Shown here one piece after another: positions 33,825-45,467 of a stretch of DNA of 64,000 bases. The position numbers and the translations under genes were made by a program. The stretch comes from Rhynchopus sp. YZ270_cl-10 (taxonomy: Eukaryota; Euglenozoa; Diplonemea; Diplonemida; Diplonemidae). The stretch spans positions 1,302,001 to 1,366,000 of the forward strand of contig OZ037865.1 of NCBI GenBank assembly GCA_964035575.1, read 5' to 3'. A model generated the notes under the pieces. It was not told where the DNA came from. It saw only the letters and a list, made by a program, of their open reading frames with translations, and ran no database searches. Within the stretch, counting starts at the first letter, position 1; each line of letters opens with the position of its first letter.

Positions 33825-33960
33825 CATAGCAAGCAAAAATGAGTGACTAACAAGCTCAAACAACGCAACAACGGAAACACTTCGCTACTTTGCCAAGGTA
33901 ATGCCACTTGCACACAATACAACCAACCCCCTCCAGGCACCACAATCCAAAGACACCAAC

Positions 33961-36382
33961 ATGAGTGACACACCCACCCCTGAGGCAGCGGCAACACCAG
34001 CACCAGAGCCTACACCAACACCGACACCAGCACCAGAGCCCACCCCACAGAGCGAGCCGATGGCTGTGGACCGTGAGGACAAGGTTGCCGAGACAGAACC
34101 AGAGAAGAAGGAGGATAAGAATGAGAAGGAGGGCAGCATTCAGGTCGCGGGGCGGTGGTTTTCGAGTGCAGACAAGATGATGGGGGCGGCGTACGACTGT
34201 GTCGACAAGCTGGCGGACACGGACCAGATGCTTTCTGGGTTTGAATCCTTCTTGGTGTTTGCGGTGCTTGAGAGGCATCCACGATTTTCACAGAAGATGG
34301 GGAGCGGGGTGGCAGGCATCGGCTTCGGCGTGAACCCTGAATACCCTGAGGTGACCCGCTGCTTCTTTGTGGAGCACCCAGACAAGAGCCGCTCCTACTT
34401 CTCCCTGCGGAAGGCTGCAGACGAGATCTTCACCTCCCAGCACGAACTCCCAGCGCTCAGCCGGAAGCGCACTGCCACCGAAATGCAATCAGCCAAGAAG
34501 AAGCGGTACGCCTACGCCACCCCGAAGGAGGCCGGCGCGAAGCTGCCAAAGGCACTCCTCTCGATCAAGGATGAGCTGGCAAAGCAGGGTTTCGCCGGGG
34601 TATGTGGTCTTTGCTGGAGAAGAGGCGGTCATTATGAGGATCGGATAATCGAAAAAAAAGGCCATGTGCTCACATTGGTTACATAGTACTGCCACCGGAA
34701 TTTTTGCAACAAAGTCACCTAGCTCATTAGCAATCTACGCTGTATATCGTTATGTAGCAGCAATAAATGGAACATAGTAAGGATTAGTTGTATAGTCAGA
34801 ACGGATAATTATTACAGAGTGGTATTACCAAGGTCCAATGTAGGGTCAATGTCATTCCTTTTGATGCGGTCATCAATGCCACCGAAGTGCCATACTTCCC
34901 CCTTGCATGGTAAGGTAGGAATTTGCGTTGCCTCTCCTCAAAGCATCCTATTGTGTTGACAAAATCCTCATAAAGAATATTTTGGCCACTAAAAATAAAA
35001 AGCACACTTTTCTCCTTGTACGCCACTGTGCGATTGTTCTGGCAGTTGTTTTAACATCATGTGGGCACGTACCATCCAGCACCGCACTTTTCTGCAGCTG
35101 TTTTATGGCAAAGAGCTTCAGAATGTAGCACTTTACGTACGAGACGTTCCCTGCTGGTCCCTTCCTCCCCTTTCTCGTCGGACTCGGCGTTTGAATCGTT
35201 GATGAGCTTCAAGGTGAACAAATGCGCAAGCTGCTTTTCGTTCGGGTACCGGACGTACACGATCACTACGAGTGGGAGTGAATGCTTGGCAAGCATCCAG
35301 ATAGGTCGGCGGAGACGTCGACCCCTATCCCGTGGCAGCAGAATGCGTTTACCACAGTAGTCAGCAGCCTCCCCGCGCTGCACCCCAGATCTACAAGTTG
35401 ACTAAGCGTGGCTTGGGATTATCTTACTGTAATTACAGTAATAAACTTTTCTCTACAACAAGTGCCTGTGTTGAATATTGATTTTATATGCGCATGAGTA
35501 TAGTATGCAACATGGTGGGTTCGACTTACTGCGCCTAACGCGAACAGCACCGGCAGTGCTGACATCAATGGCGAGATGCCAGCTTGTGGATTGCCCTTCG
35601 TGTGGGCTGGTTCTGGTCGAGTACCTCAGTAACCTAAGTAAATAGGAGTATCCAGCACTGCACAGTGTATTCTATACTCAGTGGGTTGGCCTCTGCCATT
35701 GCTAGATGGAGAAGCGGGGTTTCTGGCTGCCATCGACAGCATCTTCTGAAGAGGTCCGCCTCACATAGACCATTGTCCGAGAAGCTGTTTTACAGGGCCA
35801 CTAAACGAGGGGAGTAGGGTTATCTTACGTTTTGTTTTTTTTCCAACAGCAGAAAAGAAAAAAACATTATTTTCATCATTTTACAGACATTCCTGCATGC
35901 GGATGGTGAGAGCCTGCGCATTGAATTTGCCACCGACGAGGATGCCGAGAAGGTATGCCATGCATGCATTTGCCACACACCTACACAAACATCGCTCCCT
36001 TCCTCCCCCTTACACGACGGTGAATATGCTCCCAAACGTTGTATATTGCACTAACACTTCACACCACACCCTCCCCTTGCAGGCTATCCAGGAGGTGAAG
36101 GAGCTGAAGGGCGTCACTGTGAACATGCGTGCACTGACTGCTGAGGAGGCCGAGGCGCTGCTCTCCCGGCCACAGTACGGCACAAAGTTCCCTGCCCTTG
36201 GGGGTGGGAGCAGGCCTGGGAAGAAGGGAGGAAAGAAGGGCGGCAAGGGCGGCAAGAAGGGCAAGAAGTCCGGCAGCAGTGCACAGGAGGTGAAGCCTGC
36301 AACTGAAGAGAAGGAAGCACCGGCAGCAGCAGCACCTGCAGAACCAGCAGCAGCGCCAACTCCCTCAGAATCGACGGCGTAA
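33961..36382 (+). CDS. DUF3223 (DCL-like) protein with RRM-like region and Lys/Gly-rich tail
   Basis: Exons 33961-34599, 35887-35952 and 36083-36382 join in phase to 334 residues. Residues 1-58 are Pro/Thr/Glu-rich and disordered. Residues ~92-157 match DUF3223: HPRFSQKMGSGVAGIGFG, then RCFFVEHPDKSRSYFSLRKA. This domain occurs in plant DCL, needed for plastid rRNA maturation, and in the largest subunits of Pol IV/V. Residues ~200-255, across the splice sites, read like an RRM-type fold (SLRIEFATDEDAEKAIQEV), followed by a KKGGKGGKKGKK tail typical of RNA-binding proteins such as La. An RNA-binding role is inferred. The frame is open to 33901, but the ATG at 33961 begins normal sequence. Intron 1 is unusually long (1.29 kb). 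Confidence 0.82.
34600..35886. other. Long first intron of the DUF3223 gene
   Basis: GTATGT...TTTTACAG. Within it, 35398-35455 and 35803-35835 are decayed hairpin-family copies (GACTAAGCGTGGCTTGGG-ATTATCTTA). 34800-35390 has coding-like composition on the minus strand but no product I recognise; it may be remains of an inserted element. Confidence 0.5.
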
Positions 36383-37989
36383 AAAATGGGGTTTTTTTGA
36401 TTGAAATGGGATGGGAGGTGGGTGGGTGGGTGATTTATTGCATCAAGTCTTTTTCTTTTTCTTTTTTTCTTTTGCCGCACGATCTAGTGTTCTGGTGGTT
36501 TGTGTGGGTGTGTGGGTTGCAAAGACAGCCTCTGCATGCTGCTAACGTCTCAATGTCCCTCTTTTCATATCAATTTTTTTTTTTCCTTCTTTTCCTTTTG
36601 TATTCTAACCCCTCTTTTTGGGAATCGTTTCGCGGCGCAGACTTGCTTTTCAACCACACCACGAGAGCGAAGGTTCTCATCGAAATGAGAAAGCCAAAAC
36701 ATAAAAAAAAGGTAAACTGCCACATGGTCCCCTCTAAACTGGAATAATCCAATAATCCAATTCTGCGTACGGAACGGTACTCCTCACGGTATTCGTCATC
36801 GCATATGTATGAAGTGCTGCCACCTTTCCACCTGGTGCACGGCAGAGGTGAAACAGCACTGGGGGAGATGTGCTTCTTAATCGTTTGCCTCGTGAACACC
36901 TCCTCTTTGCGGTTCTTGTGGGGAAGGGAGTAGTGGCACTGCCTTGGTCTATCATATCCACAACGGTGCCCGGTTCGCTAACACTGCACCCAAATAGTCA
37001 GAATTCACAAATTTATTCACCCACGCAGGCTCAGACCGGTACCCGTGCGGACACGACTCCAGGTCGAAGTCAAGACCCAGGGCAACAAACCTCGACTCAG
37101 ACTCAGGGGAACCAAACTCACTGCCCTCGTTCAGCTCGGCGCCCACGGCAGACGCACGCACCAGGAACCTGCGGTACTTCTGAAGCGCATCCTCCTGAGA
37201 CATACCAATCATGAAGAAGTTGTCCACGGCAAACCATCCTCCTCGGGAAGAAGCACCCAGGGCAATGCAAGGGGCCCAGCTCCATCCCATGCACAGCTTT
37301 CGAAGCATGTGAGTAGCAACCGCTGAGGTGGCTGACGGACCGGGGATTTTTGGCATTTTTTTTGTTTGTGGTGGGGGAGGCGATTTAGCACGAACCATAA
37401 GCTCGCAAGCTCTTGGTATCCTTGTCGCACGGAAATTCCAGGCGTGTGGTTCAGCCACCTTCGCGCACAAAGCCGCAATGAGCTTTCCAGGCGCACGATT
37501 ATCCGGCTGACGCCTGCCCCAGCCATTCCTCAGAGTCGTTTTATCCAACTCGTGTCCAATTATTTCAGTGTTCCTATGAAGACTGAGTCATTTCCCCCGA
37601 CTCCCTTTGCGCACAAACACCGAGCAGAGTGAACTCAATGTCTCGGGCACTTTGATCACCTTCAGAGTCGGTGCCTTCGCTTTGCAAACCCCGAAAAGAT
37701 GGTGAACTGAATCGAACAAAGAAAATGTACCTCTCGCCAGACACATCTTTCAAAGTAAACAGAACACAAATGAAATGAACAAAGCATAGAAGAAGAAACA
37801 TGATCTAACTAATCTCCTCTGCAAGCTGAACAATGTTGATCTCAACACGAACATCTCGCGAAGGCCGACTTTTTTTTTTGTTTTTGTTGTTTTCCCTCAT
37901 TCCCTTCCACACAAATTCAAACCAGAAACGTAGCTGTGTGTCTTCTGTTTGGGGGAGATTCCCCCCCCACCCACCCACCCCCTCCCCAA
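36383..37989. other. Spacer with a retroelement relic
   Basis: 36383-36730 is A/T-rich with nothing recognised. 36735-37548 carries the reverse-transcriptase fossil listed separately. 37560-37989 has no feature I can name. Confidence 0.5.
36735..37548 (-). pseudogene. Reverse-transcriptase fossil of a retroelement
   Basis: On the minus strand, 36952-37548 encodes RT palm-like motifs: a CMGWSWAPCIA box, a VDNFFMIG box and a following VGAELNEGSEF segment. These suggest a retroelement RT, possibly of the DIRS/VIPER type. It is a short, broken fragment without identifiable terminal repeats, gag, RNase H or integrase/recombinase. Its age cannot be judged from one copy. It is on the opposite strand to both neighbouring host genes. 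Confidence 0.5.
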
Positions 37990-40900
37990 ATGCCATGGAA
38001 CCTTTCAAAATGGTTCGAAGCACGTCGTTGGCTGCTTGCACTACTTTGTCTGCTCTGGATGCTTGCTGTCGCTGGGGGGGTCACATATCTTGGGTACGCA
38101 GTGTACCAACACAGCCCCACTATCGACACAAGCGTTGACGCCTTCATCGTACGCGGAACGCTTCTTTCCAATCGACGAAGGGCTTCTGGTGCGGTACGAC
38201 GGTTTTTGCAGCATACACATTATTTTCCTTACGATCGAGAGGCTGAGGCGGAGTGGGGGTTTTGCAGGTCGCACACGAGAGACATGCATATCTTGGTGAG
38301 CGATGTGACGGAAGAGAACAATATCATCTCAAACAACGGACTGAGACGGATCTGCTCCATCATAGAAGAGATGCAGGCAACCCCAGAGTGGCAGGAGCAC
38401 TGTGGACGCAAGGTGCACTCACAGCACCGCTCCACAGGGAGGTCCTGTGAGGAGCGGCCCTGTACGCCGCCCACCTACCTGCTCTCCCTCCCACAGACGC
38501 TCTATGACTTTGGTGGGGGCAGCTCCTACACCGTGCTCTCCCTTCTCCACTTCTTGAAACGCTCAGAAAACCTTTTATTTGCCTCAGACACCCTCAAGCA
38601 GGTGTGCAAAGAGACCGGAACTGTTCCGTTTGAATTTCGTGAGGCGATAAACTGCGATGCAACGTGTACGGGAGACCCGACCTGCGAGGTGCCTTGTGAG
38701 GTGGGGGATGTGGACGTATGCAAGCTTCTCATCACAACGGATGCGTCCCCGCAGGAGTTGAAGGCGCTTGCACGCTTTCCTACATCTATGCCGTCGCACT
38801 GCAATTTCACAGATGAGTACGTTGTTCACGTCCAGCGCGCTACACAGGTCTTTGCAGCGTGGGCAAAACGGTCTGCGATAGCGTCGAAAAGACTACCACA
38901 ATCGGGTGGCAGGGGGTTGTTTGAGAAGCAGGCTACAGAGGACGCTGCGAATCGTGAGGTAGCGCTTGGGGAGATGAAGTCAAAAACAACCAGGGTTATT
39001 TTGTCAATGAAGACACGCCCACCTATCAACACTGGACATGTGGACAGGAGCGACACAAGCTTTGCCTTTACAGGCATAGAGTGGGTGGCACAGTTCTGGG
39101 AGGGGAAGCAGGCAAAGTACGACGTCTCGATTTCTTGGCGGGAATGGGGCTACTTCAACGAGGAGATGGTCGACCAGCTCTGGAAGGACTCCTGGTATGC
39201 CATCGGAAGTGCTTGCTTCGTTCTTCTTGTCATCATTGCGTTCTCCCGCGATGTGCTGCTGTCTTTGGGAGCGTTGGTCGGTGTGCTATTGTGTCTTCCC
39301 TTGGCGCTGTCGCTTTATGTGTTCCTGTTTAAGATAGAGTGGGTTGGGGTGTTGCACGTTATTGGGTTGTTTTTGGTAGCGGGGATTGGGGCGGATGACT
39401 TTTTTGTGCTTTTGGCGCATTGGCGGGATGAGAAGAGGAGGAACCCTCAGGGGGCACAGCTGTCGAGATTGTGGAGTGCAATGACGCATTCGCTGCACAC
39501 CGTGGCAGCCACGTCGGTCACCACTGCAGGCGCGTTTCTGGGGAACTTCGCATCACACATTGCACCAATCCAGCTGTTCGGAGTTTTCATGGCAGTTCTG
39601 GTGTTGAGTCTTCTCCTTATTGTTGTTGTCTGGTTTCCTGCGTTGTTTGTTGCGACGGAAACATTCAATGAATGGATCGCTTCGTGTTGTTGTCCGTCAG
39701 AACGCCGCACCGAACGCGAATCAAGCGACCTACTGCACGACAGCACCGAGATGGCATCTCTCGGGGAAAGCGAGACGCCGTCGCCGTCGCCCACCTCACA
39801 CACAGATTCAGAGGTCGCACGGTGTACGACGCTGAGCAACATCCCTAACAGAGCACTACACAACGTGGTCGAGGGCATATGCAGGCACCACCGCGCCATT
39901 GCTGGGGTGTGCTTGCTCATATTCCTCGCAAGCTTTACTCTCGCACTCAACCTTGAAGGGCCTAATGGGGAGATCTCCCTCTGGCCCGACGACCACAACG
40001 AAGCGAGATACATGAACACCGAACTCACCCTCGACACGGACATCGGCAGGGCGACCCTCCGCTTGACCTGGGGTCTCCTCCCTGCCGACACCGGCGACCT
40101 TTTGGACCCCACCTCTGAGACAGACATCCGCTATGACACTACCTTCGACGTCTCGCTCCCCGCAGTGCAGCAGCATCTGTACAATGTGTGCCAGGATCTC
40201 TACAACCCGGAGCTTCCCATCGCAGCTATGATCCGAACCGACGCAGTGAAATGCCCGATGCTCAGCCTCGTGGAATACCTTGAGTCACGCAATATCAGCT
40301 TTCCTGTAGAAGATCCGGTGCTGTTCGAGAGGGTGCTTTCTGATTGGTACCCAGAAATGGGGTTTTCAGGATTCTATTGGAAGCGAAATGAGGCAACACA
40401 TCGACCAGTAGCGTTTACCGTGGAGATTGGTTCGACGGTGGATTGGAGGGAGAGTTACAGCAAGCTTAGACCGAAGTTTGATGTGTGGGAGGCCTGGATG
40501 GAGGAGAAGAACCAAGAGGCCCCACCGCAGGCGAACAAAGGCTTCCACGATGCAGGGGGCCTCGCGTGGATGGTCATGGAAACACAAAAGGAGAGCCAAC
40601 GCACTGCGTTCACCTCTCTCCTCATCTCTCTTGCAGTGGCCCTCTTGATGCTTCTCTTGGTGACACGCAATGTTATCATTTCATTTACCGCTACAGCGTG
40701 TATTGCGGCTAGTGTAGTAACATTTGTTGGGTTTATGACTCTCGCTGGGTGGAATTTGGGGATTTTGGAGTCGATTTGTATGACCATTGTTGTGGGTGTG
40801 TCGTGCGATTATGTGTTTCATGTGACCGTCTTGCATGCAGCATCTCTGAGGGAACGAAGTGCGGATGTGTCAGAGGAGGAACACAGTGTGCGGCGCATGC

Positions 40901-41220
40901 GTGAGTGTCTGACCCTCATGGGTCCCCCGGTCCTGGCAGCGGCTGCAACGTCGATAGGGTCGGCCGCGTTTCTGACAGGATGTGTCGTGCTCTTCCTCTA
41001 CAAATTCGGTGCCTTCATGGTAGTAACGCTCACCAGTGCTGCGCTCTATGCCTTCGTGTTCTACCCTGCCCTCATTTTGACCTATTCCAGCCTAGGGTTC
41101 TCGTTGACTACCCTCTCCTGGGAGTGGCCGTTGTGGAGAAAGAAGAAAGGCGATTTGCTGGACGGAGAGGAGGAGGAGGAGGAGGAGGAGGAGGAGGGGG
41201 AAAGGGAAGATATTAACTGA
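37990..41220 (+). CDS. Dispatched/Patched-like RND-family membrane protein
   Basis: An intronless frame of 1076 residues from the ATG at 37990 (MPWNLSKWFEARR). One N-terminal span (~14-38) leads to a Cys-rich luminal loop, then five spans from about residue 400. After a soluble linker (~575-640) the pattern repeats: a span, a large loop, five spans. The membrane halves carry the RND signature acids: GIGADDFF (D469, D470) in the first and GVSCDYVF (D940) in the second. This two-fold layout with a sterol-sensing-type first half is that of Dispatched, Patched and NPC1-like proteins, which move lipids or lipid-bearing cargo using ion gradients. The Asp pair favours Dispatched-like. The cargo is unknown. 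The C-terminus ends in a Glu run encoded by a GGA/GAG repeat. Confidence 0.88.
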   Translation: MPWNLSKWFEARRWLLALLCLLWMLAVAGGVTYLGYAVYQHSPTIDTSVDAFIVRGTLLSNRRRASGAVRRFLQHTHYFPYDREAEAEWGFCRSHTRDMHILVSDVTEENNIISNNGLRRICSIIEEMQATPEWQEHCGRKVHSQHRSTGRSCEERPCTPPTYLLSLPQTLYDFGGGSSYTVLSLLHFLKRSENLLFASDTLKQVCKETGTVPFEFREAINCDATCTGDPTCEVPCEVGDVDVCKLLITTDASPQELKALARFPTSMPSHCNFTDEYVVHVQRATQVFAAWAKRSAIASKRLPQSGGRGLFEKQATEDAANREVALGEMKSKTTRVILSMKTRPPINTGHVDRSDTSFAFTGIEWVAQFWEGKQAKYDVSISWREWGYFNEEMVDQLWKDSWYAIGSACFVLLVIIAFSRDVLLSLGALVGVLLCLPLALSLYVFLFKIEWVGVLHVIGLFLVAGIGADDFFVLLAHWRDEKRRNPQGAQLSRLWSAMTHSLHTVAATSVTTAGAFLGNFASHIAPIQLFGVFMAVLVLSLLLIVVVWFPALFVATETFNEWIASCCCPSERRTERESSDLLHDSTEMASLGESETPSPSPTSHTDSEVARCTTLSNIPNRALHNVVEGICRHHRAIAGVCLLIFLASFTLALNLEGPNGEISLWPDDHNEARYMNTELTLDTDIGRATLRLTWGLLPADTGDLLDPTSETDIRYDTTFDVSLPAVQQHLYNVCQDLYNPELPIAAMIRTDAVKCPMLSLVEYLESRNISFPVEDPVLFERVLSDWYPEMGFSGFYWKRNEATHRPVAFTVEIGSTVDWRESYSKLRPKFDVWEAWMEEKNQEAPPQANKGFHDAGGLAWMVMETQKESQRTAFTSLLISLAVALLMLLLVTRNVIISFTATACIAASVVTFVGFMTLAGWNLGILESICMTIVVGVSCDYVFHVTVLHAASLRERSADVSEEEHSVRRMRECLTLMGPPVLAAAATSIGSAAFLTGCVVLFLYKFGAFMVVTLTSAALYAFVFYPALILTYSSLGFSLTTLSWEWPLWRKKKGDLLDGEEEEEEEEEEGEREDIN

Positions 41221-41258
41221 AAGGGGGAGAAGGAGGGGGGAGAGAGGGGGTAGGATCT

Positions 41259-41298
<40 letters not shown>

Positions 41299-42648
41299 CG
41301 AGGTTTTTTTTTTTGCCGTTTTGGTTAGTGTTGTTGGTTTTTGTAGTGCTCTGTGTCATATTTCATTACAAGAATTCTCATCATTTTTTTGCCGATTTTG
41401 CGATCATTTTGAACGGTCAAGACAATAAATAGGCCTTTAAAACAACGCGATTGAATTTCGAACGTGCTGTTTTTATTTGGTATAAAACCGACCACTGAGT
41501 ACAGGTGTGCTGCACCCGCACAGAGACCCTCGCTCTATTCATGCGCATAGAACAAATCAAGCAATGGAGAACATATATTAAGCAATGCAAGTAACCCCCC
41601 TTTTTTAAAGGAGAGCAATATGTGTAGCATTTTGTGCAGTATTTGTAACAAAGCATAAATCGTCTCTCCTTCGCAGTGTCAGCAGTGTTGCAGAGATGAA
41701 AACTCTTTTCAAATGCAGCCCCTTTCTTGTATCACATATGATACTGTCTTTCCATGGATACACATGAGGAGTTCGCGTGCTATTCACAGAATTCGATAGG
41801 CGATTGAGCGTATCTCGCAACCAAAACAAAAGAAAAGTACAAAGAAGAGAATAAGAACTGCAAGAAAAATCGACAAACAAAACAAAGAGGTTTTTGACAA
41901 AAAGGGACAATAAAAATGAAGGTGACGCCATCCAGGCAGTTCTAACGATGTAACAGTCCTGTGTCTTTCTCATACCGGATTCTGGAGTCAAGCCGTTCTC
42001 TTATGAAGTGGTTGAGTTAACGGGCTTTGTTGTCTCGCTCTGCTTCCCTGCTGACGTGTTGTGGTTGTGTCACTGGTGCTCCCGATGGTGGTACACTTTT
42101 TTGTGTCCGCCTGATCCACCCATTTCCATCGCCGTCAGTACCTCTTTTCCAGGTCCCCCGAGAGTCATGCCAGCCTGCGTCTCCTCCACAAGGACAATAG
42201 TATTGTCTACACACTGCCTGTTTGTAGGCATGGATGGTTGATGGGTCGATGGATAGAAATTCGCTCAGGGTTTTCACCGGCTGGTCTACCCTTCTTCTGA
42301 CCACTTATCATCATGACTGACTTTGTCGTTTGGTGCCGTCTTTCCGACAGTTCTACCTTCCTAAGAATCATTTATCTCTTTCAGAAGTTTGTTTGTGTGT
42401 CGGATGGTACTTTTCTGCTTGTTTTGTTCACCGAATGTGTACACACCTGTGGGGCACATTCATCTTTCACATTGTATCTATCTGTCAACGACTAGAGGTA
42501 ATTACATAAAGCACACCACCTATCTTTTTTGACATGATCCTTTTCACACCTCTCTCCGCACCATCCACATATCAACAGATTTGGGCCTTCCTAATCCATG
42601 CCTCCTACCCCACCCCCCCTTCACACATTCAACACGCAAACCACAACA
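41221..42648. other. Spacer with 36-base T-run
   Basis: 41261-41296 is an almost pure poly(T) tract 40 bases after the stop codon, on the coding strand. 42425-42475 holds a decayed hairpin copy (GAATGTG...GGCACATTCATCTTTCA). No gene is supported. 42017-42304 has an open minus-strand frame with some Cys/His but no recognisable family. Confidence 0.5.
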
Positions 42649-45467
42649 ATGCGTGCCTTCCTTTTCACTCTTGCATTTTCTGCTGCAGTGTGCACACCCT
42701 TGCCCACCCCATCAATGCCGTGCACTCGCGACGTTGTGACTGTGGTCCAGTTCACAGACAAGGATAACAGACAGCTCCCCGTGCCGCCCAGTGAGGAGAC
42801 ACTGTTTGGGGGTGCAGTTCAGGTTGACATGGACGTTGTCATCAATGAATACACCAATTACGGGCGTTTTCTTGATATTGGGAACGGCGCCAGCAGCGAC
42901 AACTTTATTATTGGACAGTACAAAAACACAGGGTATCTGTACGTCAGCAGCACGTGGACATCACCGAAGTTACGTGTGATCCGCGAAAGACAGCTGCCGT
43001 TGGGAGAGACGTTTCATCTTCGGGTCATTTGCGTGCCCATTGACGACGCGACATCAACCTACTACGTGTACATCGACGGCGTATTTGTCAAAGAGGGGGT
43101 CAGTGAGGCACTCAGACACGTAACTCGTTCGGAAGTCTTGATTGGTGTGAGCAGCTTCACCATCGGCACAATACCCCATATAGACCTCAACGGCAATGTT
43201 ACGAACTGTGTCATGGTAATGTGTCCTCCGCCAACTGCAGTGCCGTGCACTCGCGACGTTGTGACTGTGGTCCAGTTCACAGACAAGGATAACAGACAGC
43301 TCCCCGTGCCCAGTGAGGAGACACTGTTTGGGGGTGCAGTTCAGGTTGATATGGACGTTATCATCAATGCATACACCAATTACGGGCGTTTTCTCGATAT
43401 TGGGAACGGCGCCAGCAGCGACAACTTTATTATTGGACAGTACAAAAACACAGGGTCTCTGTATGTCAGCAGCACGTGGACATCACCGAAGTTACGTGTG
43501 ATCTACAACGAAAGACAGCTGCCGTTGGGAGAGACGTTTCATCTTCGTGTCATTTGCGTGCCTATTGACGACGCGACATCAACCTACTACGTGTACATCG
43601 ACGGCGTATTTGTCAAAGAGGGGGTCAGTGAGGCACTCAGACACGTAACTCGTTCGGAAGTCTTGATTGGTGTGAGCAGCTACACCATCGGCACAATACC
43701 CCATATAGACCTCAACGGCAGTGTTACGAACTGTGTCATGGTAATGTGTCCTCCGCCAACGGCAGTGCCGTGCACTCGCGACGTTGTGACTGTGGTCCAG
43801 TTCACAGACAAGGATAACAGACAGCTCCCCGTGCCGCCCAGTGAGGAGACACTGTTTGGGGGTGCAGTTCAGGTTGACATGGACGTTGTCATCAATGAAT
43901 ACACCAATTACGGGCGTTTTCTTGATGTTGGGAACGGCGCCAGCAGCGACAACTTTATTATTGGACAGTACAAAAACACAGGGTCTCTGTATGTCAGCAG
44001 CACGTGGACATCACCGAAGTTACGTGTGATCTACAACGAAAGACAGCTGCCGTTGGGAGAGACGTTTCATCTTCGTGTCATTTGCGTGCCTATTGACGAC
44101 GCGACATCAACCTACTACATGTACATCGACGGCGTATTTGTCAAAGAGGGGGTCAGTGAGGCACTCAGACACGTAACTCGTTCGGAAGTCTTGATTGGTG
44201 TGAGCAGCTACACCATCGGCACAATACCCCATATAGACCTCAACGGCAGTGTTACGAACTGTGTCATGGTAATGTGTCCTGGGGATACACCAGCACCGCA
44301 GACCCCTGCACCGGATTTGATGTGCTCTGCGTTTTCGTGCCCCGACAACTGGTCCCCAAAAGCGGGCAATGTTGCCTGCAACACCACACACCAGCTCCAG
44401 GCTGATGTGTGCCCAACCTCCATGCCGACGTCCATCAAGGATGGCTTCACAGGGTCCGCAAGGTGCTGCTCTCACGATGGTGCAAACTGTGTCAGTACAT
44501 ACGCAGGAGGCGACTGTTACGGAGATACACTCACATACTCCGAGGCCATGGACGTGTGTGCACTTGACGGCCGTCGTCTCTGTACCCTTGCCGAGTTGAC
44601 AATGTGCTGCGCTACAGGTTGTGGTTACGACCATACCCACGCCTGGGTGTCCGACATGGTACCCGTCAGTTTCTGTGACAAGGAGACTGCTGCGATCTTG
44701 CACCAACCCCTGCGCCTCCGCCACAGACCCCTGCACCGGATTTGATGTGCTCTGCGTTTTCGTGCCCTGACAACTGGTCCCCAAAAGCGGGCAATGTTGC
44801 CTGCAGCACCACACACCAGCTCCAGGCTGATGTGTGCCCAACCTCCATGCCGACGTCCATCAAGGATGGCTTCACAGGGTCCGCAAGGTGCTGCTCTCAC
44901 GATGGTGCAAACTGTGTCAGTACATACGGAGGAGGCGGCGTCTGTTACGGAGATACACTCACATACTCCGAGGCCATGGACGTGTGTGCACTTGACGGCC
45001 GTCGTCTCTGTACCTTCGCCGAGTTGACAATGTGCTGCGGTACAGGTTGTGGTTACGACAATACCCACGCCTGGGTGTCCGACATGGTACCCGTCAGTTT
45101 CTGTGACAAGGAGACTTGCTGCGATCTTGCACCAACACCTTCTCCGCCTACCCCATCGCCGCCAACTCCCTCACCCCTGACCTACATAGGATGCTATGTG
45201 GATACAAATGTGAGAGACCTTGACGGGCCACGATCGAACACGCACGCTTCGCCCGAGCTCTGTTCGGAGTTCTGTCTCCTCACAGCACCAGCCGCACCGT
45301 ACGTGCACATGGGGCTGCAGATGGGCACGCAGTGCTTCTGTGGGAACAGCAGCTACGGTACCTATGGGTCTGCGCCGGAGTCGGAGTGCAGCATGAACTG
45401 TTCTCAAGACCCCTCCTCGATGTGCGGGAATCACTGGAGGAACTCTGTGTATGAAATAGGCTTTTGA
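42649..45467 (+). CDS. Secreted lectin-like protein: three repeats, two Cys-rich domains, WSC domain
   Basis: The ATG at 42649 starts a signal peptide (MRAFLFTLAFSAAVC). Three ~175-residue units follow (DNA 42721-43245, 43246-43770, 43771-44280; 525-base period), each with the FGGAVQVDMDV, NYGRFLDIGNG and YYVYIDGVFV segments of a concanavalin/LamG-like beta sandwich. Next are two ~130-residue Cys-rich units (CSAFSCPDNWSPKAGN), a TPSPPTPSPP linker and a WSC domain (YIGCYVDTNVRDLDG, then CFCGNSSYGTYG), a carbohydrate-binding module. The frame breaks once, near 44688: the first Cys-rich unit reads GAGACTGCTGC where the second has GAGACTTGCTGC, and the shorter frame stops at 44745. With that one base the total is exactly 940 codons. 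It is either a sequencing slip or a disabling deletion. Confidence 0.85.

Larger units (their letters stand above)
32235..33960. other. Spacer with repeats
   Basis: No gene seen. 32383-32410 and 33312-33345 hold the GGCGTTTGCACTTTCAACATC-type motif. 33351-33390 is a hairpin-family copy, 32866-32884 an 18-base G-run, 33639-33824 a MITE. GGTAACAAGCAAATTTCCTTAT occurs at 33617 and a related word at 32577. Confidence 0.55.

Noticed and set aside
35057-35383. 108-residue minus-strand frame in the DUF3223 intron
   Set aside because: Coding-like composition but no motif; too little to name a gene or a family.
42017-42304. 95-residue minus-strand frame with some Cys and His
   Set aside because: No consistent metal-binding spacing, start context or second exon.
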